The translations under genes and the position numbers were made by a program. The notes beneath the pieces are model-generated. The model was not told where the DNA came from and ran no database searches. It was given only the letters and a program-made list of their open reading frames with translations. This document shows, one piece after another, positions 25,990 through 35,339 of a stretch of 64,000 nt of DNA (position 1 is its first letter; every line of letters starts with the position of its first letter). The DNA is from Halobacteriovorax marinus SJ (lineage in GTDB: Bacteria; Bdellovibrionota; Bacteriovoracia; Bacteriovoracales; Bacteriovoracaceae): NCBI RefSeq assembly GCF_000210915.2, contig NC_016620.1:3371934-3435933 (forward strand), given 5' to 3'.

Positions 25990-26877
25990 ATGAAAATTAG
26001 ATTATCACATTTATCACTATTGTCCATCTGTCTTACTTTCACACTTTGTGCACAAGGACGAATTCTTGAGTATGAAACAACAAGACTTAAGTCAACGGCT
26101 GGAGCAGGTGCAGGTTCACTTCTAGTGGAAGAATCTATTTTTCTAAACCCTGCTGCTATTTCATTTTTTAATATAAGTACATTCTACTTTCAGAAAGTTA
26201 GTACGGAACAAACCCCAGACAATGGCGCTGTTTCAGAATCAGATGCTATCAGCTTTATTGCTGCCGACACAAAGGGATCACTCAAAGGTGCTGTTGCCTA
26301 TACAAAGCAAAAGAAAGGTGATGAAAAGAGAAAGACTATTGCTGGCTCTATGGCCTCACCACTTGGAAAGATGGCCTCTTTTGGTGTGAGTTATCAACAT
26401 ATCACAGAAGAAACTGTAGATGAATTTCACCAAAGTTCTGAAGAAACTTATAAGAAATTCACTCTTGGAATTACACGTATCATATCTCCAGAATTAACAA
26501 TGGGAGTTGTTGCAGTTGATCCATTAAGAGAGAGACCTCAAGATTCAAAAGCAATTCTTGGATTTCAATACGTTTTCAAAGATACAATTTCACTTATGCT
26601 AGATGGTGGTGCTGACTGGAAAGAGAACCTCTCTTCCACTTTAGTTTGGAAAGCAGCAGCTCAGATCAAGTTCCTAGATAACTTCTTTTTAAGATTTGGT
26701 ACATATAGAGATAAGGCCCTTAAAGAAAGAGGTTCCGGTGCTGGTATCAGTTGGGTTCAACCAAAGCTTACTGTTGAAGCTGCACTCAAGAACTCGAAGC
26801 TTGAAGAAGATGAACTTCTTAACCAAGAAGGCGAAAAGGTACAAGAAACTTCTCTGTCACTATCTTACAGGTTCTAA
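25990..26877 (+). CDS. Outer-membrane protein, FadL/PorV-like
   Basis: 295 residues from the ATG at 25990; upstream codons in this frame run into galU antisense and are rejected. The signal peptide ends near LCAQG. The mature start GRILEYETTRLKSTAGAGAGSLL...FLNPAAISFF resembles the NPAA motif of FadL and PorV-type barrels. It then alternates beta strands and ends SLSYRF with terminal phenylalanine. It begins a plus-strand run that continues with the CFI-box gene, an LptF/LptG-like permease and an ArnT-like transferase. Substrate unknown. Confidence 0.78.
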   Translation: MKIRLSHLSLLSICLTFTLCAQGRILEYETTRLKSTAGAGAGSLLVEESIFLNPAAISFFNISTFYFQKVSTEQTPDNGAVSESDAISFIAADTKGSLKGAVAYTKQKKGDEKRKTIAGSMASPLGKMASFGVSYQHITEETVDEFHQSSEETYKKFTLGITRIISPELTMGVVAVDPLRERPQDSKAILGFQYVFKDTISLMLDGGADWKENLSSTLVWKAAAQIKFLDNFFLRFGTYRDKALKERGSGAGISWVQPKLTVEAALKNSKLEEDELLNQEGEKVQETSLSLSYRF

Positions 26878-26880
26878 TTA

Positions 26881-27585
26881 ATGACCGAAGAGAAAAAGGC
26901 TCCAGAAGAAGAGAAGAAGAAACCAGAGAGTGTTTTAAACGCTTACCGAGATCGATTAAAATCTCTAAAGCAAGCGAGACAGTACTACTCTACTGGTGAA
27001 ATCCCGAAAGCTGTCGAAAAGTATTCGCTATATTTAAATACTCTTGCCAGTTACTTTGGAGTTAGTGAGGAGAGACTCTCTCCTAATTTCTTTGATAATG
27101 AGAAAGAGATCTCAGAGCTTCTACTAATTAGCCAAGTATATTGGGACTTAGCAAAGGCCTATGATCGAAGCCCTAATCTTCACCGAGAATCTATTCGCTG
27201 TCTCGATCAATTTGTAAAATTCACAAATGGATTTAAATATCAGCACATAAATGCTCAAATGCTTCGTAAGTTCATTAAAAGAAAACAAGCACATAATCTC
27301 AAGGCCTTTCAAAATGCCTACACTAAAATTCAAGTAGACTCTAAAGGCTGTTTTATCGCCTCATATAGTTATGGACCTAATCATCAAGTAACAAATGATT
27401 TAAGAGAATTTAAAAAAATCCTATTAGAGCTTCCTCTTGGTTTTAAGTTTGTAGAATTGTATTACCGTCTTTCACCACATATTGTGAGTCTCTTTGAGGG
27501 TTCTGGTTCGATTGGAAAGCTAATAAATTATATTGCCTTGAGACCACTATTATTACTTATATCTCTCATAGGTAAGAAGAAATAA
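26881..27585 (+). CDS. CFI-box protein with TPR-like helices
   Basis: A 234-residue protein. The start is charged (EEKKAPEEEKKK); residues 20-140 are helical and TPR-like (ARQYYSTGEIPKAVEKYSLYL). From about 157 it reads CFIASYSYG, then LREFKKILLELPLGFKFVELYYRLSP and ends with a hydrophobic helix and LIGKKK. This matches the CFI-box C-terminal domain seen in many otherwise unrelated bacterial proteins (CFIATAAYG ... LRxFRD..L ... G..F...YYxxSP). Its function is not established; a membrane-association or processing tag has been suggested by its position. Spacing to both neighbours is only a few bases. Confidence 0.75.
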   Translation: MTEEKKAPEEEKKKPESVLNAYRDRLKSLKQARQYYSTGEIPKAVEKYSLYLNTLASYFGVSEERLSPNFFDNEKEISELLLISQVYWDLAKAYDRSPNLHRESIRCLDQFVKFTNGFKYQHINAQMLRKFIKRKQAHNLKAFQNAYTKIQVDSKGCFIASYSYGPNHQVTNDLREFKKILLELPLGFKFVELYYRLSPHIVSLFEGSGSIGKLINYIALRPLLLLISLIGKKK

Positions 27586-27586
27586 T

Positions 27587-28693
27587 ATGGGTATCTTAAG
27601 AAAGCTCATACTTAAAGAATGGTTTAAATTCTTTGCTGGATCAGTCATCGCACTTTTCCTTCTCGTCTCTGTTGCAAATTTAATTTCTGGCTTTCTCAGA
27701 GGGAATGTAACTGCGACAGAAGTTATGATTAATCATTTCATTGAGATTCCTGGCTACCTCAATAAAATTTTTCCTGTTTCATGCTTAATGGCAAGTTTAT
27801 TCAGTATTAATAAACTCAAGACTCGAAGTGAGCTCACTGCAATCTTTGCAGCTGGCTATTCAAGAAAGAATTATATCATCGACTTAATTTTTGCCTCACT
27901 CATTGTTACAATTGTTCAATTTATGATGACTTCATATATCTCTCCTTTTTTCAAATCACAGAGAGAGAACTTAATATCTGAATCAACTCATAAATTCAGT
28001 AACCTTAAAAGTCAGGGACTAAGATCATCTACCATCGGTAGTGGTAAGATGTGGTATCGCTCTGACGACTATTTCATTGCATTTACAAATTATAATCAAA
28101 TAAAAAAAGAACTCTACAATGTAACTCTTTATAAATTATCTGCTGACTCATACCTAGAAGAAATTCAGGCCATGCAAAAGGTCTACTGGGAGAAAGGAAT
28201 TTGGATTGGAAAAAACGTAATAAAGCTAGACGGTCTTAATTTAAAGTCATTTCCTAAGGCAGAAGAAAATAAAGAAAATATAATTAATCTCTACGAAACC
28301 CCAGAAGAGCTTAGACAAATCGAAGCCGACATAACAATTTTAAATATTGTTAAGCTTTGGAAGTATATCGATCAATTAAAAACAAGTGGAATTAATATTA
28401 ATGAGTATATGGTTCTTTTCTACGATAAGTTTGCAAACTCAATCATTTGCATCATCTTTGCTATTTTAGCATCTGTCTCTGTTTTTAACCCGAATAGAAG
28501 AAGTAGTTCTTTTGGAAAAAACATTGCTGCCGTTTTCTTTTTTACGATTCTATACTGGCTGGTTTATTCATATTTAATCGAATTAGGAAATAACTCTAAG
28601 GTTCCACCAATAGCAGCAACATTCACTGTTCCTATTGCGTTTACAATTATATTAATCGTGATTTTTTCTAGAAATCGGAAATTAGCGAAATGA
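27587..28693 (+). CDS. LptF/LptG-family permease
   Basis: A 368-residue inner-membrane protein of the YjgP/YjgQ family: three helices near the start (about 14-36, 57-75, 97-117), a periplasmic beta-jellyroll in the middle (about 140-255), then three helices near 285-365. LKTRSELTAIFAAGYSRKNYI is the conserved coupling-helix region that meets LptB. The family moves lipopolysaccharide out of the inner membrane. Only one copy is here, so whether it is LptF or LptG is unclear, though the N-terminus looks more like LptG. The stop overlaps the next ATG (ATGA). Confidence 0.85.
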   Translation: MGILRKLILKEWFKFFAGSVIALFLLVSVANLISGFLRGNVTATEVMINHFIEIPGYLNKIFPVSCLMASLFSINKLKTRSELTAIFAAGYSRKNYIIDLIFASLIVTIVQFMMTSYISPFFKSQRENLISESTHKFSNLKSQGLRSSTIGSGKMWYRSDDYFIAFTNYNQIKKELYNVTLYKLSADSYLEEIQAMQKVYWEKGIWIGKNVIKLDGLNLKSFPKAEENKENIINLYETPEELRQIEADITILNIVKLWKYIDQLKTSGININEYMVLFYDKFANSIICIIFAILASVSVFNPNRRSSSFGKNIAAVFFFTILYWLVYSYLIELGNNSKVPPIAATFTVPIAFTIILIVIFSRNRKLAK

Positions 28694-30315
28694 CATCATT
28701 TTCATCTATTAAAAAACTTTCTATCTTTTCAATTTTTCTTGTTTTTATTCTCTACACTTGGGACATCGGAAATCTCGATGCGATTAGACAAGGAACAGAA
28801 GGATTCTATCTACAAATTGCGAAAGAGATGTTCAATGCTGGCTCAATTCTCACACCTCTATACAACGGAGAGAATCACTGGTCTAAACCACCTCTACAAT
28901 TTTGGATGGCCAATATTTTCTACTTCATTGGCGGTGGCCCAAGTATTTTACTCTCTAGACTCTCGATTGTTCTCTTCTCTCTAGCAACTCTTATACTAAC
29001 GTCACAGATTGTCTCAAAACTTTTATCGAAGTCATTTCTACTTATATTTGTTTTTCTAAGTGCTACATTTGGCATGTTTAAATACTCTAGAATCTTTATG
29101 ATGGAGATGCCTCTTACAATGCTTACAACGCTGGGTGCACTCTACTTTTACCTCTATCTTAATGATAAGAAGTACTCACTTCACCTAGCCTCACTCTTTA
29201 TCGGCCTCTCGATTCTCGTTAAAGGACCTGTCTCAATTGTCATGGCCGCAGGTGGAATTGGATTATTTCTAGTTTTAGAGTGGTATATGTTTGGCTTCAA
29301 CTCTAAAGATCTAAAAAAAGCACTTATATGTTTTTTCTATTCTCTCGCAATTGCTTCTATCTGGTTCATCATTTGCACACTAAAGTATGGACATGAATTT
29401 ATTGATTACTTCTTTTTAAGAGAAAACTTAGGAAAGTTTGCTTCTAAATCTTATCCGATTAGACACGTTTTCCAAGGACTCATTATATTCGCGCTTCCAT
29501 GGAGTTTGTACTTACCTATTAGTATTTCTCAGATCAAAGACCATTGGATTAAAGTAAAGAATGATAAATTTCTGCTCTTTTCTAATTGCTGCTTCTTTGT
29601 CTTTTTCACTCTATGGCTAATTCCATCACAGCGCTCACATCACTATGCCATGCCATCGATTATTTTCTTTCTAATTTCAAACTTCATTCTTCTTAATAAT
29701 TATCAGTTAAGTCAAAAAAGAGAGAAGATGATGAAGTTGGCCAATATCGTGATCTCTATTTTAATGGCCCTGACTGGTATTCTTCTAAGTTCTCTGCTCG
29801 TGTTTAATGAAGTGAACCAATCAGCCTCATTAACAATAAAAGTTTTAACTACTGTAGCCCTTCTCTTTGTTGGTGCCTTTTTATTTATTAAGAGTAAGAA
29901 GCAAGTTTCAAAATACTTTATTGCACTCTTTATAATTGGAAATCTCTGGAATATTTTTATTCCATCATTCATTCTTCCTTACATGCCTGATCGAGTAATA
30001 AAAACTATTGGATCAGCACAAGTAAGTGCTTCTGTTAGAAAGCCTTACTTTATTGAAGAGGCCCTTGAGAGAAAAATAAACTGGATAGGATCACAGTCAA
30101 TTCGACAGTATATTCTTGAGAATAACCACTACTATATAATGCATGAAGCCACGTATCGAAGCAATAAACTCGAAGACCTTACAAACGTTGTAACTACTTG
30201 GAAAGTTTGGAGAAGAGGGGTCAAGGCCAAGGCCGGAGTCAATGCACTTTTAAATAAGAATATTGAAGAGCTGAAGGATACTGTATACCTTTTAGAAAAC
30301 AAGCCCTTAAGGTAG
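28690..30315 (+). CDS. ArnT/PMT-type membrane glycosyltransferase
   Basis: 541 residues with about ten to twelve membrane helices in the first 440 residues. The first periplasmic loop carries NLDAIRQGTEGFYLQIAKEM (D31 and E37 region), matching the acidic catalytic site of ArnT and PMT_2 proteins, followed by HWSKPPLQFWM, the conserved KPPL segment. These enzymes move a sugar from a polyprenyl phosphate to lipid A or protein on the periplasmic side. Coupling to an LptF/LptG permease points to lipid A or LPS modification. The sugar is unknown. Confidence 0.85.
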   Translation: MTSFSSIKKLSIFSIFLVFILYTWDIGNLDAIRQGTEGFYLQIAKEMFNAGSILTPLYNGENHWSKPPLQFWMANIFYFIGGGPSILLSRLSIVLFSLATLILTSQIVSKLLSKSFLLIFVFLSATFGMFKYSRIFMMEMPLTMLTTLGALYFYLYLNDKKYSLHLASLFIGLSILVKGPVSIVMAAGGIGLFLVLEWYMFGFNSKDLKKALICFFYSLAIASIWFIICTLKYGHEFIDYFFLRENLGKFASKSYPIRHVFQGLIIFALPWSLYLPISISQIKDHWIKVKNDKFLLFSNCCFFVFFTLWLIPSQRSHHYAMPSIIFFLISNFILLNNYQLSQKREKMMKLANIVISILMALTGILLSSLLVFNEVNQSASLTIKVLTTVALLFVGAFLFIKSKKQVSKYFIALFIIGNLWNIFIPSFILPYMPDRVIKTIGSAQVSASVRKPYFIEEALERKINWIGSQSIRQYILENNHYYIMHEATYRSNKLEDLTNVVTTWKVWRRGVKAKAGVNALLNKNIEELKDTVYLLENKPLR

Positions 30316-30342
30316 ACTTACGCGCAGCTTCCATGCTATAAG
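30313..30342 (+). promoter_or_regulatory. Promoter of the def-fmt-rpe-hut operon, extended -10, probably leaderless
   Basis: TAGACT (30313-30318), 18 bases, then TGC-TATAAG with the -10 at 30337-30342. It ends five bases before the ATG at 30348. No Shine-Dalgarno sequence fits, so translation probably begins on a leaderless mRNA. Confidence 0.55.
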
Positions 30343-30347
30343 GGCTC

Positions 30348-30941
30348 ATGGAAAATTCAAGCTTTTTAGAGAACTATAAACTCGAAGGGGAACTCCTTCA
30401 AATATTCACTTACCCAGCTCCTGTGCTTAAGAAAGTTGCTGAACCAGTCACTGAGTTTGACGATGATCTTCGAGCTCTTTGCAAAGACATGTTATTTACT
30501 ATGTATCATGCTCCAGGCATTGGGTTAGCTGCTCCTCAAATTGGAAAGAGCATCAGACTCTTCGTCATGGATATTGATTATGACAGAGAAGAAGTTACAA
30601 GAGCTGATGGTTCAAGTGAGCACGTACTCTCAAATTTCAACCCAATGATTTTCATTAATCCAGTTATCAGCAATAAGCATGGAGAGATTCTCTACGAAGA
30701 AGGATGTCTAAGTGTTCCTGGTATATATGAAGAAGTTAAAAGGGCCAAAACAATTACTGTAGATTATCAAGATATGTGGGGAGAGAAACACTCTATAGAT
30801 GCAGATGAACTCCTATCAATTTGTCTACAACACGAGAATGATCACCTAGAGGGAATAGTCTTTCTAGAAAGATTAAGTATGTTAAAGCAAAACCTTTTAA
30901 AGAAGAAATTCCTAAAACAAAAAAAGAAGAAAGGACTTTAA
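30348..30941 (+). CDS. def: Peptide deformylase
   Basis: Removes the formyl group from new proteins. The 197 residues contain the three metal and catalytic motifs: GIGLAAPQIG, EEGCLSVPG with C120, and H162-E163-N-D-H166. A K-rich tail (KKKFLKQKKKKG) follows and could touch the ribosome. The following fmt gene starts at the next base, the usual def-fmt pair. Confidence 0.96.
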   Translation: MENSSFLENYKLEGELLQIFTYPAPVLKKVAEPVTEFDDDLRALCKDMLFTMYHAPGIGLAAPQIGKSIRLFVMDIDYDREEVTRADGSSEHVLSNFNPMIFINPVISNKHGEILYEEGCLSVPGIYEEVKRAKTITVDYQDMWGEKHSIDADELLSICLQHENDHLEGIVFLERLSMLKQNLLKKKFLKQKKKKGL

Positions 30942-31883
30942 ATGAAGAAGTTGAATATTATCTTTTGTGGGACACCAGACTTTTCTGTCCCGGCCCTAGA
31001 AATGTTATTCAATCATCCTCATGTAAACTTATCTCACGTTATAACAATGCCAGACAGACCAGCGGGAAGAGGACAGAAGCTACAGTCACCTCCCGTAGCT
31101 GAGTTTGCTAAGGCTAGCAAGATCTCTCTTATTCAAACAGAGAATATCAACCGAGAAGAAGAAATACTAAATAAGCTTGAAGGCGAGAAAGTTGACGCTA
31201 TAGTCGTTCTTGCGTTCGCTCAATTTCTAGGTAGTAGAATTTTAAACTTACCTAAATTGGGCTGCTTTAATATTCATACATCACTACTCCCTAGATATAG
31301 AGGGGCTGCTCCAATTCAGTACGCCCTGCTTAACGGAGACAAAGAAAGTGGTGTCAGCATTCAGAGAATGGTAAAGCAAATGGACGCGGGGGATCTCGTA
31401 CACTCTTATCCTATGCAATTAGATGATAATGAAACGGGTGGACAGCTCTATACTAGGCTTAAGTTTCAAGCGGCACTAAGTTTAAATACTGTTATCTCTA
31501 AGCTTTTAAATAATAAAATTACCTACACTCCTCAAGATCATGATGCTGCTACATTTGCTCCTACTTTGAAAAAAGAAGATGGATTTCTAGATTTTAGTAA
31601 TAAAACAATTGAAGAAATTCACAATCAAGTAAGAGCGCTCATTCCTTGGCCGGGCACTTGGTGTAAATTAAACGGAAAAAGACTCAAAGTTTTTTCTGTT
31701 GAGAAATCACTTAAATCAATCAGCCCTGGAGCCTGTGACACTAAAGATGGAAATATTCTCATTGGATGTAGCAACGGTACTCTGCGCCTTAGCGACGTGC
31801 AGATCGAGGGAAAGAAGAGATGTAGCGATACATCACTAATTAATGGAATGAAGAACTCTACAACTGATTTTACAATTAACTAG
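30942..31883 (+). CDS. fmt: Methionyl-tRNA formyltransferase
   Basis: Formylates initiator Met-tRNA. The 313-residue length is normal. It begins LNIIFCGTPDFSVPALEML and has MPDRPAGRGQKL (tRNA-contact loop) and NIHTSLLPRYRGAAPIQ with the catalytic histidine and the SLLPxxRG loop, then a C-terminal OB-like domain. It directly follows def and precedes rpe by five bases. Confidence 0.96.
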   Translation: MKKLNIIFCGTPDFSVPALEMLFNHPHVNLSHVITMPDRPAGRGQKLQSPPVAEFAKASKISLIQTENINREEEILNKLEGEKVDAIVVLAFAQFLGSRILNLPKLGCFNIHTSLLPRYRGAAPIQYALLNGDKESGVSIQRMVKQMDAGDLVHSYPMQLDDNETGGQLYTRLKFQAALSLNTVISKLLNNKITYTPQDHDAATFAPTLKKEDGFLDFSNKTIEEIHNQVRALIPWPGTWCKLNGKRLKVFSVEKSLKSISPGACDTKDGNILIGCSNGTLRLSDVQIEGKKRCSDTSLINGMKNSTTDFTIN

Positions 31884-31888
31884 GAAGA

Positions 31889-32539
31889 ATGATGATTATT
31901 TCACCAAGTTTATTAGCCTGTGATTTCTTAAATATTGAATCTGAATTAAATGCCTTTGAAGGTTTTGAAGATTTATGGTTCCACCTCGACATTATGGATG
32001 CTCACTTTGTACCAAACCTTACTTTTGGTCATCCTATTGTAAAATTGATTTCAAAGAAAACCAAAATACCATTAGATGCCCACTTTATGGTGAGCAACCC
32101 AGAATTCTTTATTGAAACCTTTAAAGATTTCAATATTCATAATTTTACTTTTCATATAGAGGCCACAGAAAACTCATTTGAGCTTATTAAGAAAGCAAAG
32201 AAGTACTATCCAAGTGTCGGTGTCTCTATTAAACCAAAAACTCCTCTAGAAGATATTAGTTCAGAAGTATTAGCGAATATTGATCTTCTTCTAATTATGT
32301 CCGTTGAACCAGGCTTTGGTGGACAAGCTTTTATAGAGGAGAGCTATGAGAGAATTGAATATTTTAATAAATTAAAAACACAATATCCAAATCTTACGAT
32401 TCAAGTAGATGGAGGCGTTAGCAATATCAATGCTGACAAATTAAGAAAAGCTGGAGCCGACAACCTTGTTGCAGGCTCATATATTTTTAAAGAAGGCCCT
32501 ACTACTTATCGTGAGAAAGTTGAAAGTTTAAGGAGATAA
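31889..32539 (+). CDS. rpe: Ribulose-phosphate 3-epimerase
   Basis: Interconverts ribulose-5-phosphate and xylulose-5-phosphate in the pentose phosphate pathway. The 216-residue TIM barrel shows ISPSLLACDF, HLDIMDAHFVPNLTFG, DAHFMVSNPEFF, MSVEPGFGGQAF and IQVDGGVSN with the metal-binding histidines and aspartates. An AGGAAG site precedes two adjacent ATG codons; the first is used here. Confidence 0.95.
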   Translation: MMIISPSLLACDFLNIESELNAFEGFEDLWFHLDIMDAHFVPNLTFGHPIVKLISKKTKIPLDAHFMVSNPEFFIETFKDFNIHNFTFHIEATENSFELIKKAKKYYPSVGVSIKPKTPLEDISSEVLANIDLLLIMSVEPGFGGQAFIEESYERIEYFNKLKTQYPNLTIQVDGGVSNINADKLRKAGADNLVAGSYIFKEGPTTYREKVESLRR

Positions 32540-32540
32540 A

Positions 32541-34088
32541 ATGTCTGCAGTTGAGAAAATTACTTTTAATGGACAGTCACTTACAATTGAACAAGTTCAT
32601 CATATTGCTTTTTCTAAACCTGGAAAGGTTGAAATTAATATTTGCGATAAAGCATTGGAGAGAATGAAAGAATCTCGCGCCTACGTTCACAATATTGTTG
32701 AAAAGGGTGAGCCTGTATACGGTATCAACACAGGCTTCGGTGCACTTTCAAGTATGCACATAAAAAAAGAAGACCTAGCAACTCTACAAGTTAATCTTAT
32801 TAGATCCCACTGTACAGGAACTGGTAAACCATTCAGCAGAGAGATTACTCGTGCAATTATGATTCTTAGAGCAAATTGCCTCATCTCTGGTTACTCAGGT
32901 GTTCAACCTGAAATCGTTCAACTTATTATTGATTTTATCAATCACGATGTTATTCCAGTTGTTCCAGAAAAAGGTTCAGTTGGTGCCTCTGGAGACTTAG
33001 CTCCCCTATCTCATATTGCGCTTGCGCTCATAGGAGAAGGAGAAGTTATCTATGAAGGAAAACTAGTTAATTCTAAGTTTGCAATAGATCAAATTAAGAA
33101 GTCTCCTGCAGTACTAGGTCCAAAAGATGGTCTCGCTCTAATTAACGGTACAGCTGTCATGGCGGCCATTGGAGCTTGCGCAGTTGTAGAAGCTACTAAT
33201 ATTATGAAAATTGCTGATATCAGTGCAGCACTTACACTAGACGGTGTAAGAGGAACTACAAAGGCTTATTACCAAGGTATATCACAACTTAAGCCACATC
33301 CTGGTCAAATCGACTCATGTAATAACTTAAATAATCTCTTAGCTGATTCAAAGATAAAAGACTCACACGATGACTGTGGAAAAGTTCAAGATCCTTATTC
33401 TTTAAGATGTGTTCCTCAAGTACATGGAGCTTGTAGACAAACTCTTAAACATGCAAGAGAAGTTATCTCAATAGAGCTAAATTCAGTTACAGATAATCCA
33501 CTTATTTTCTTAGAAGAAGATAAAGTAGTTAGTGGTGGAAATTTCCACGGTGAAGCTCTATCGCTGGTTATGGACTATCTTTCAATGGGTGTTGCTGAGA
33601 TTTGTAATATCTGTGAAAGAAGAATTGAAAAAATGATGAATCCTAGCTTCTCTGATCTTCCTGCATTTCTAACTAAGAACTCAGGATTAAATTCAGGACT
33701 AATGATTGCTCACGTAACAGCAGCGGCCCTTACTTCAGAGAATAAGTACCTTTGTCATCCGGCATCCGTAGACAGTGTTCCAACTTCTACTGATAAGGAA
33801 GATCATGTATCAATGGGTGTGACAGCAGGTAGAAAATTATTAGAAGTTATAGACAATGCTAAAACAGTACTTGGTATTGAGCTTCTTTGTAATACACAAG
33901 CACTAGACTTTCAAAGGCCACTCAAGTCTTCTCCTGCTCTAGAAGCAGTTCACGCTCTTGTTAGAAAGCATGTTCTTCCAATTGAAGAAGATAGAATTTT
34001 CTATAAAGACATGGATAATATTAAAAAGCTTATCTCTTCAAATGAGATTGTTAATGCAGCGGCTGAACACTTAAAAGAAATTAACTAG
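32541..34088 (+). CDS. hutH: Histidine ammonia-lyase (histidase)
   Basis: Converts histidine to urocanate and ammonia. The 515 residues contain A149-S150-G151 in GSVGASGDLAPLSH, the triad that self-cyclises to the MIO electrophile, plus YGINTGFG near 60, and SVTDNPLIF and GGNFHG. It starts one base after rpe. The pathway continues with hutI, but urocanase (hutU) and the later enzymes are not in the window. Confidence 0.96.
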   Translation: MSAVEKITFNGQSLTIEQVHHIAFSKPGKVEINICDKALERMKESRAYVHNIVEKGEPVYGINTGFGALSSMHIKKEDLATLQVNLIRSHCTGTGKPFSREITRAIMILRANCLISGYSGVQPEIVQLIIDFINHDVIPVVPEKGSVGASGDLAPLSHIALALIGEGEVIYEGKLVNSKFAIDQIKKSPAVLGPKDGLALINGTAVMAAIGACAVVEATNIMKIADISAALTLDGVRGTTKAYYQGISQLKPHPGQIDSCNNLNNLLADSKIKDSHDDCGKVQDPYSLRCVPQVHGACRQTLKHAREVISIELNSVTDNPLIFLEEDKVVSGGNFHGEALSLVMDYLSMGVAEICNICERRIEKMMNPSFSDLPAFLTKNSGLNSGLMIAHVTAAALTSENKYLCHPASVDSVPTSTDKEDHVSMGVTAGRKLLEVIDNAKTVLGIELLCNTQALDFQRPLKSSPALEAVHALVRKHVLPIEEDRIFYKDMDNIKKLISSNEIVNAAAEHLKEIN

Positions 34089-34096
34089 GAATTATA

Positions 34097-35311
34097 ATGA
34101 GTTTAAAAGCATTTAGAAATTTCTCTCAAATTGTAACGCTCGAAAATGCTTATAAGAAAGATGGGCGCCATCTACTTCCAGAAGACCTCTCTATTATCGA
34201 GAATGCTTCTATAGTATTTGATAGCGAAGAAATTGTTTGGGTCGGAGAGGACTCAACAATTCCAAGTGAATTTCAATCAGTACCCTTTGAAGACTTCACA
34301 GGAAAAACTCTTCTTCCCGAACTTGTAGACTCACATACACACTTAGTTTTTGGTGGAGATAGATCTTCAGAATATTCTATGCGCTTAAATGGTGCCGACT
34401 ATCAGGCCATCGCCAACGCAGGCGGTGGGATCCTCTCAACGATGAAAGCTACTAATGAAAGTAGTGCTGATCAACTATTTGAAGATGCTGTTGCTAGAGT
34501 AGAGAGAATTTATTCCTATGGTGTTGGAACAATAGAAATTAAAAGTGGATATGGCCTTAATTATGAAAAAGAGAAAGAATGCTCTTTGATAATTGAGCGT
34601 CTGAAAGATCACTTTGAAGGTCGTGTTCAAATTTCTAATACATATATGGCCGCGCATGCTGTGCCTAAAGAATATAAAACATCTAATGATTACATCAATA
34701 AAGTTGTAATCCCACTTCTTAAGGAACTATCTGAAATTGGCGTTATCGACGCTGTAGATATCTTTCACGAAGAAGGATACTTCGATGAAGTAGACACTCA
34801 GCAGTTATTTGATGTCGCTTCCTTTTTAAATATTCCCGTAAAGAGTCATGCCGACGAATTTAAAGATAATAAAGGTGCTATTCTTGCGGTTAAGAATAAT
34901 GCACTAAGTACTGATCATCTTCTATGTACAACTGAAGATGGTATATCTGCCCTAGCCAGCTCTTCAACTGTGGCGACCCTCTTACCTGGAACTGGTTTTT
35001 TCCTTGGAAAACCACAGGCCGATGCTGAAGCTTTTTTTAAGGCTGGTGTAAAGGTGGCCATAGCATCTGACTATAATCCTGGATCATGTCACTGCGACAA
35101 TGTCCTTCTCGTTGCTTCTTTAGCTGCTCCTACATATAAAATGAATATTGCTCAATTATGGGCAGCGATTACAATGAACGCCGCTCATGCCTTGAACTTC
35201 AAAAATCAAGGTGCGCTTGTTAGTGGACTAAAGCCTAGGTTTACTATTTTTGATGTAGATAATATTGATAAGGTTACCTATCACTGGGGTGTGAATAAGT
35301 GCATCCGCTAA
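34097..35311 (+). CDS. hutI: Imidazolonepropionase
   Basis: The third enzyme of histidine breakdown: hydrolyses 4-imidazolone-5-propionate. The 404-residue amidohydrolase has the metal motif DSHTHLVFGGDR, the YMAAHAVPKEY segment, a later SHADEFKD and ASDYNPGSC. An AGGA site precedes the ATG, eight bases after hutH. It ends the def operon, before a hairpin shared with the convergent tlpA-like gene. Confidence 0.95.
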   Translation: MSLKAFRNFSQIVTLENAYKKDGRHLLPEDLSIIENASIVFDSEEIVWVGEDSTIPSEFQSVPFEDFTGKTLLPELVDSHTHLVFGGDRSSEYSMRLNGADYQAIANAGGGILSTMKATNESSADQLFEDAVARVERIYSYGVGTIEIKSGYGLNYEKEKECSLIIERLKDHFEGRVQISNTYMAAHAVPKEYKTSNDYINKVVIPLLKELSEIGVIDAVDIFHEEGYFDEVDTQQLFDVASFLNIPVKSHADEFKDNKGAILAVKNNALSTDHLLCTTEDGISALASSSTVATLLPGTGFFLGKPQADAEAFFKAGVKVAIASDYNPGSCHCDNVLLVASLAAPTYKMNIAQLWAAITMNAAHALNFKNQGALVSGLKPRFTIFDVDNIDKVTYHWGVNKCIR

Positions 35312-35313
35312 GG

Positions 35314-35339
35314 ATAGCTTACTTATAGAAGTAAGCTAT
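35314..35339. terminator. Hairpin between the convergent hutI and tlpA-like genes
   Basis: ATAGCTTACTT (35314-35324) pairs with AAGTAAGCTAT (35329-35339) around ATAG, an 11-bp perfect stem. T runs are short on both sides, so termination strength is uncertain. It overlaps the stop of the tlpA-like gene. Confidence 0.6.
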
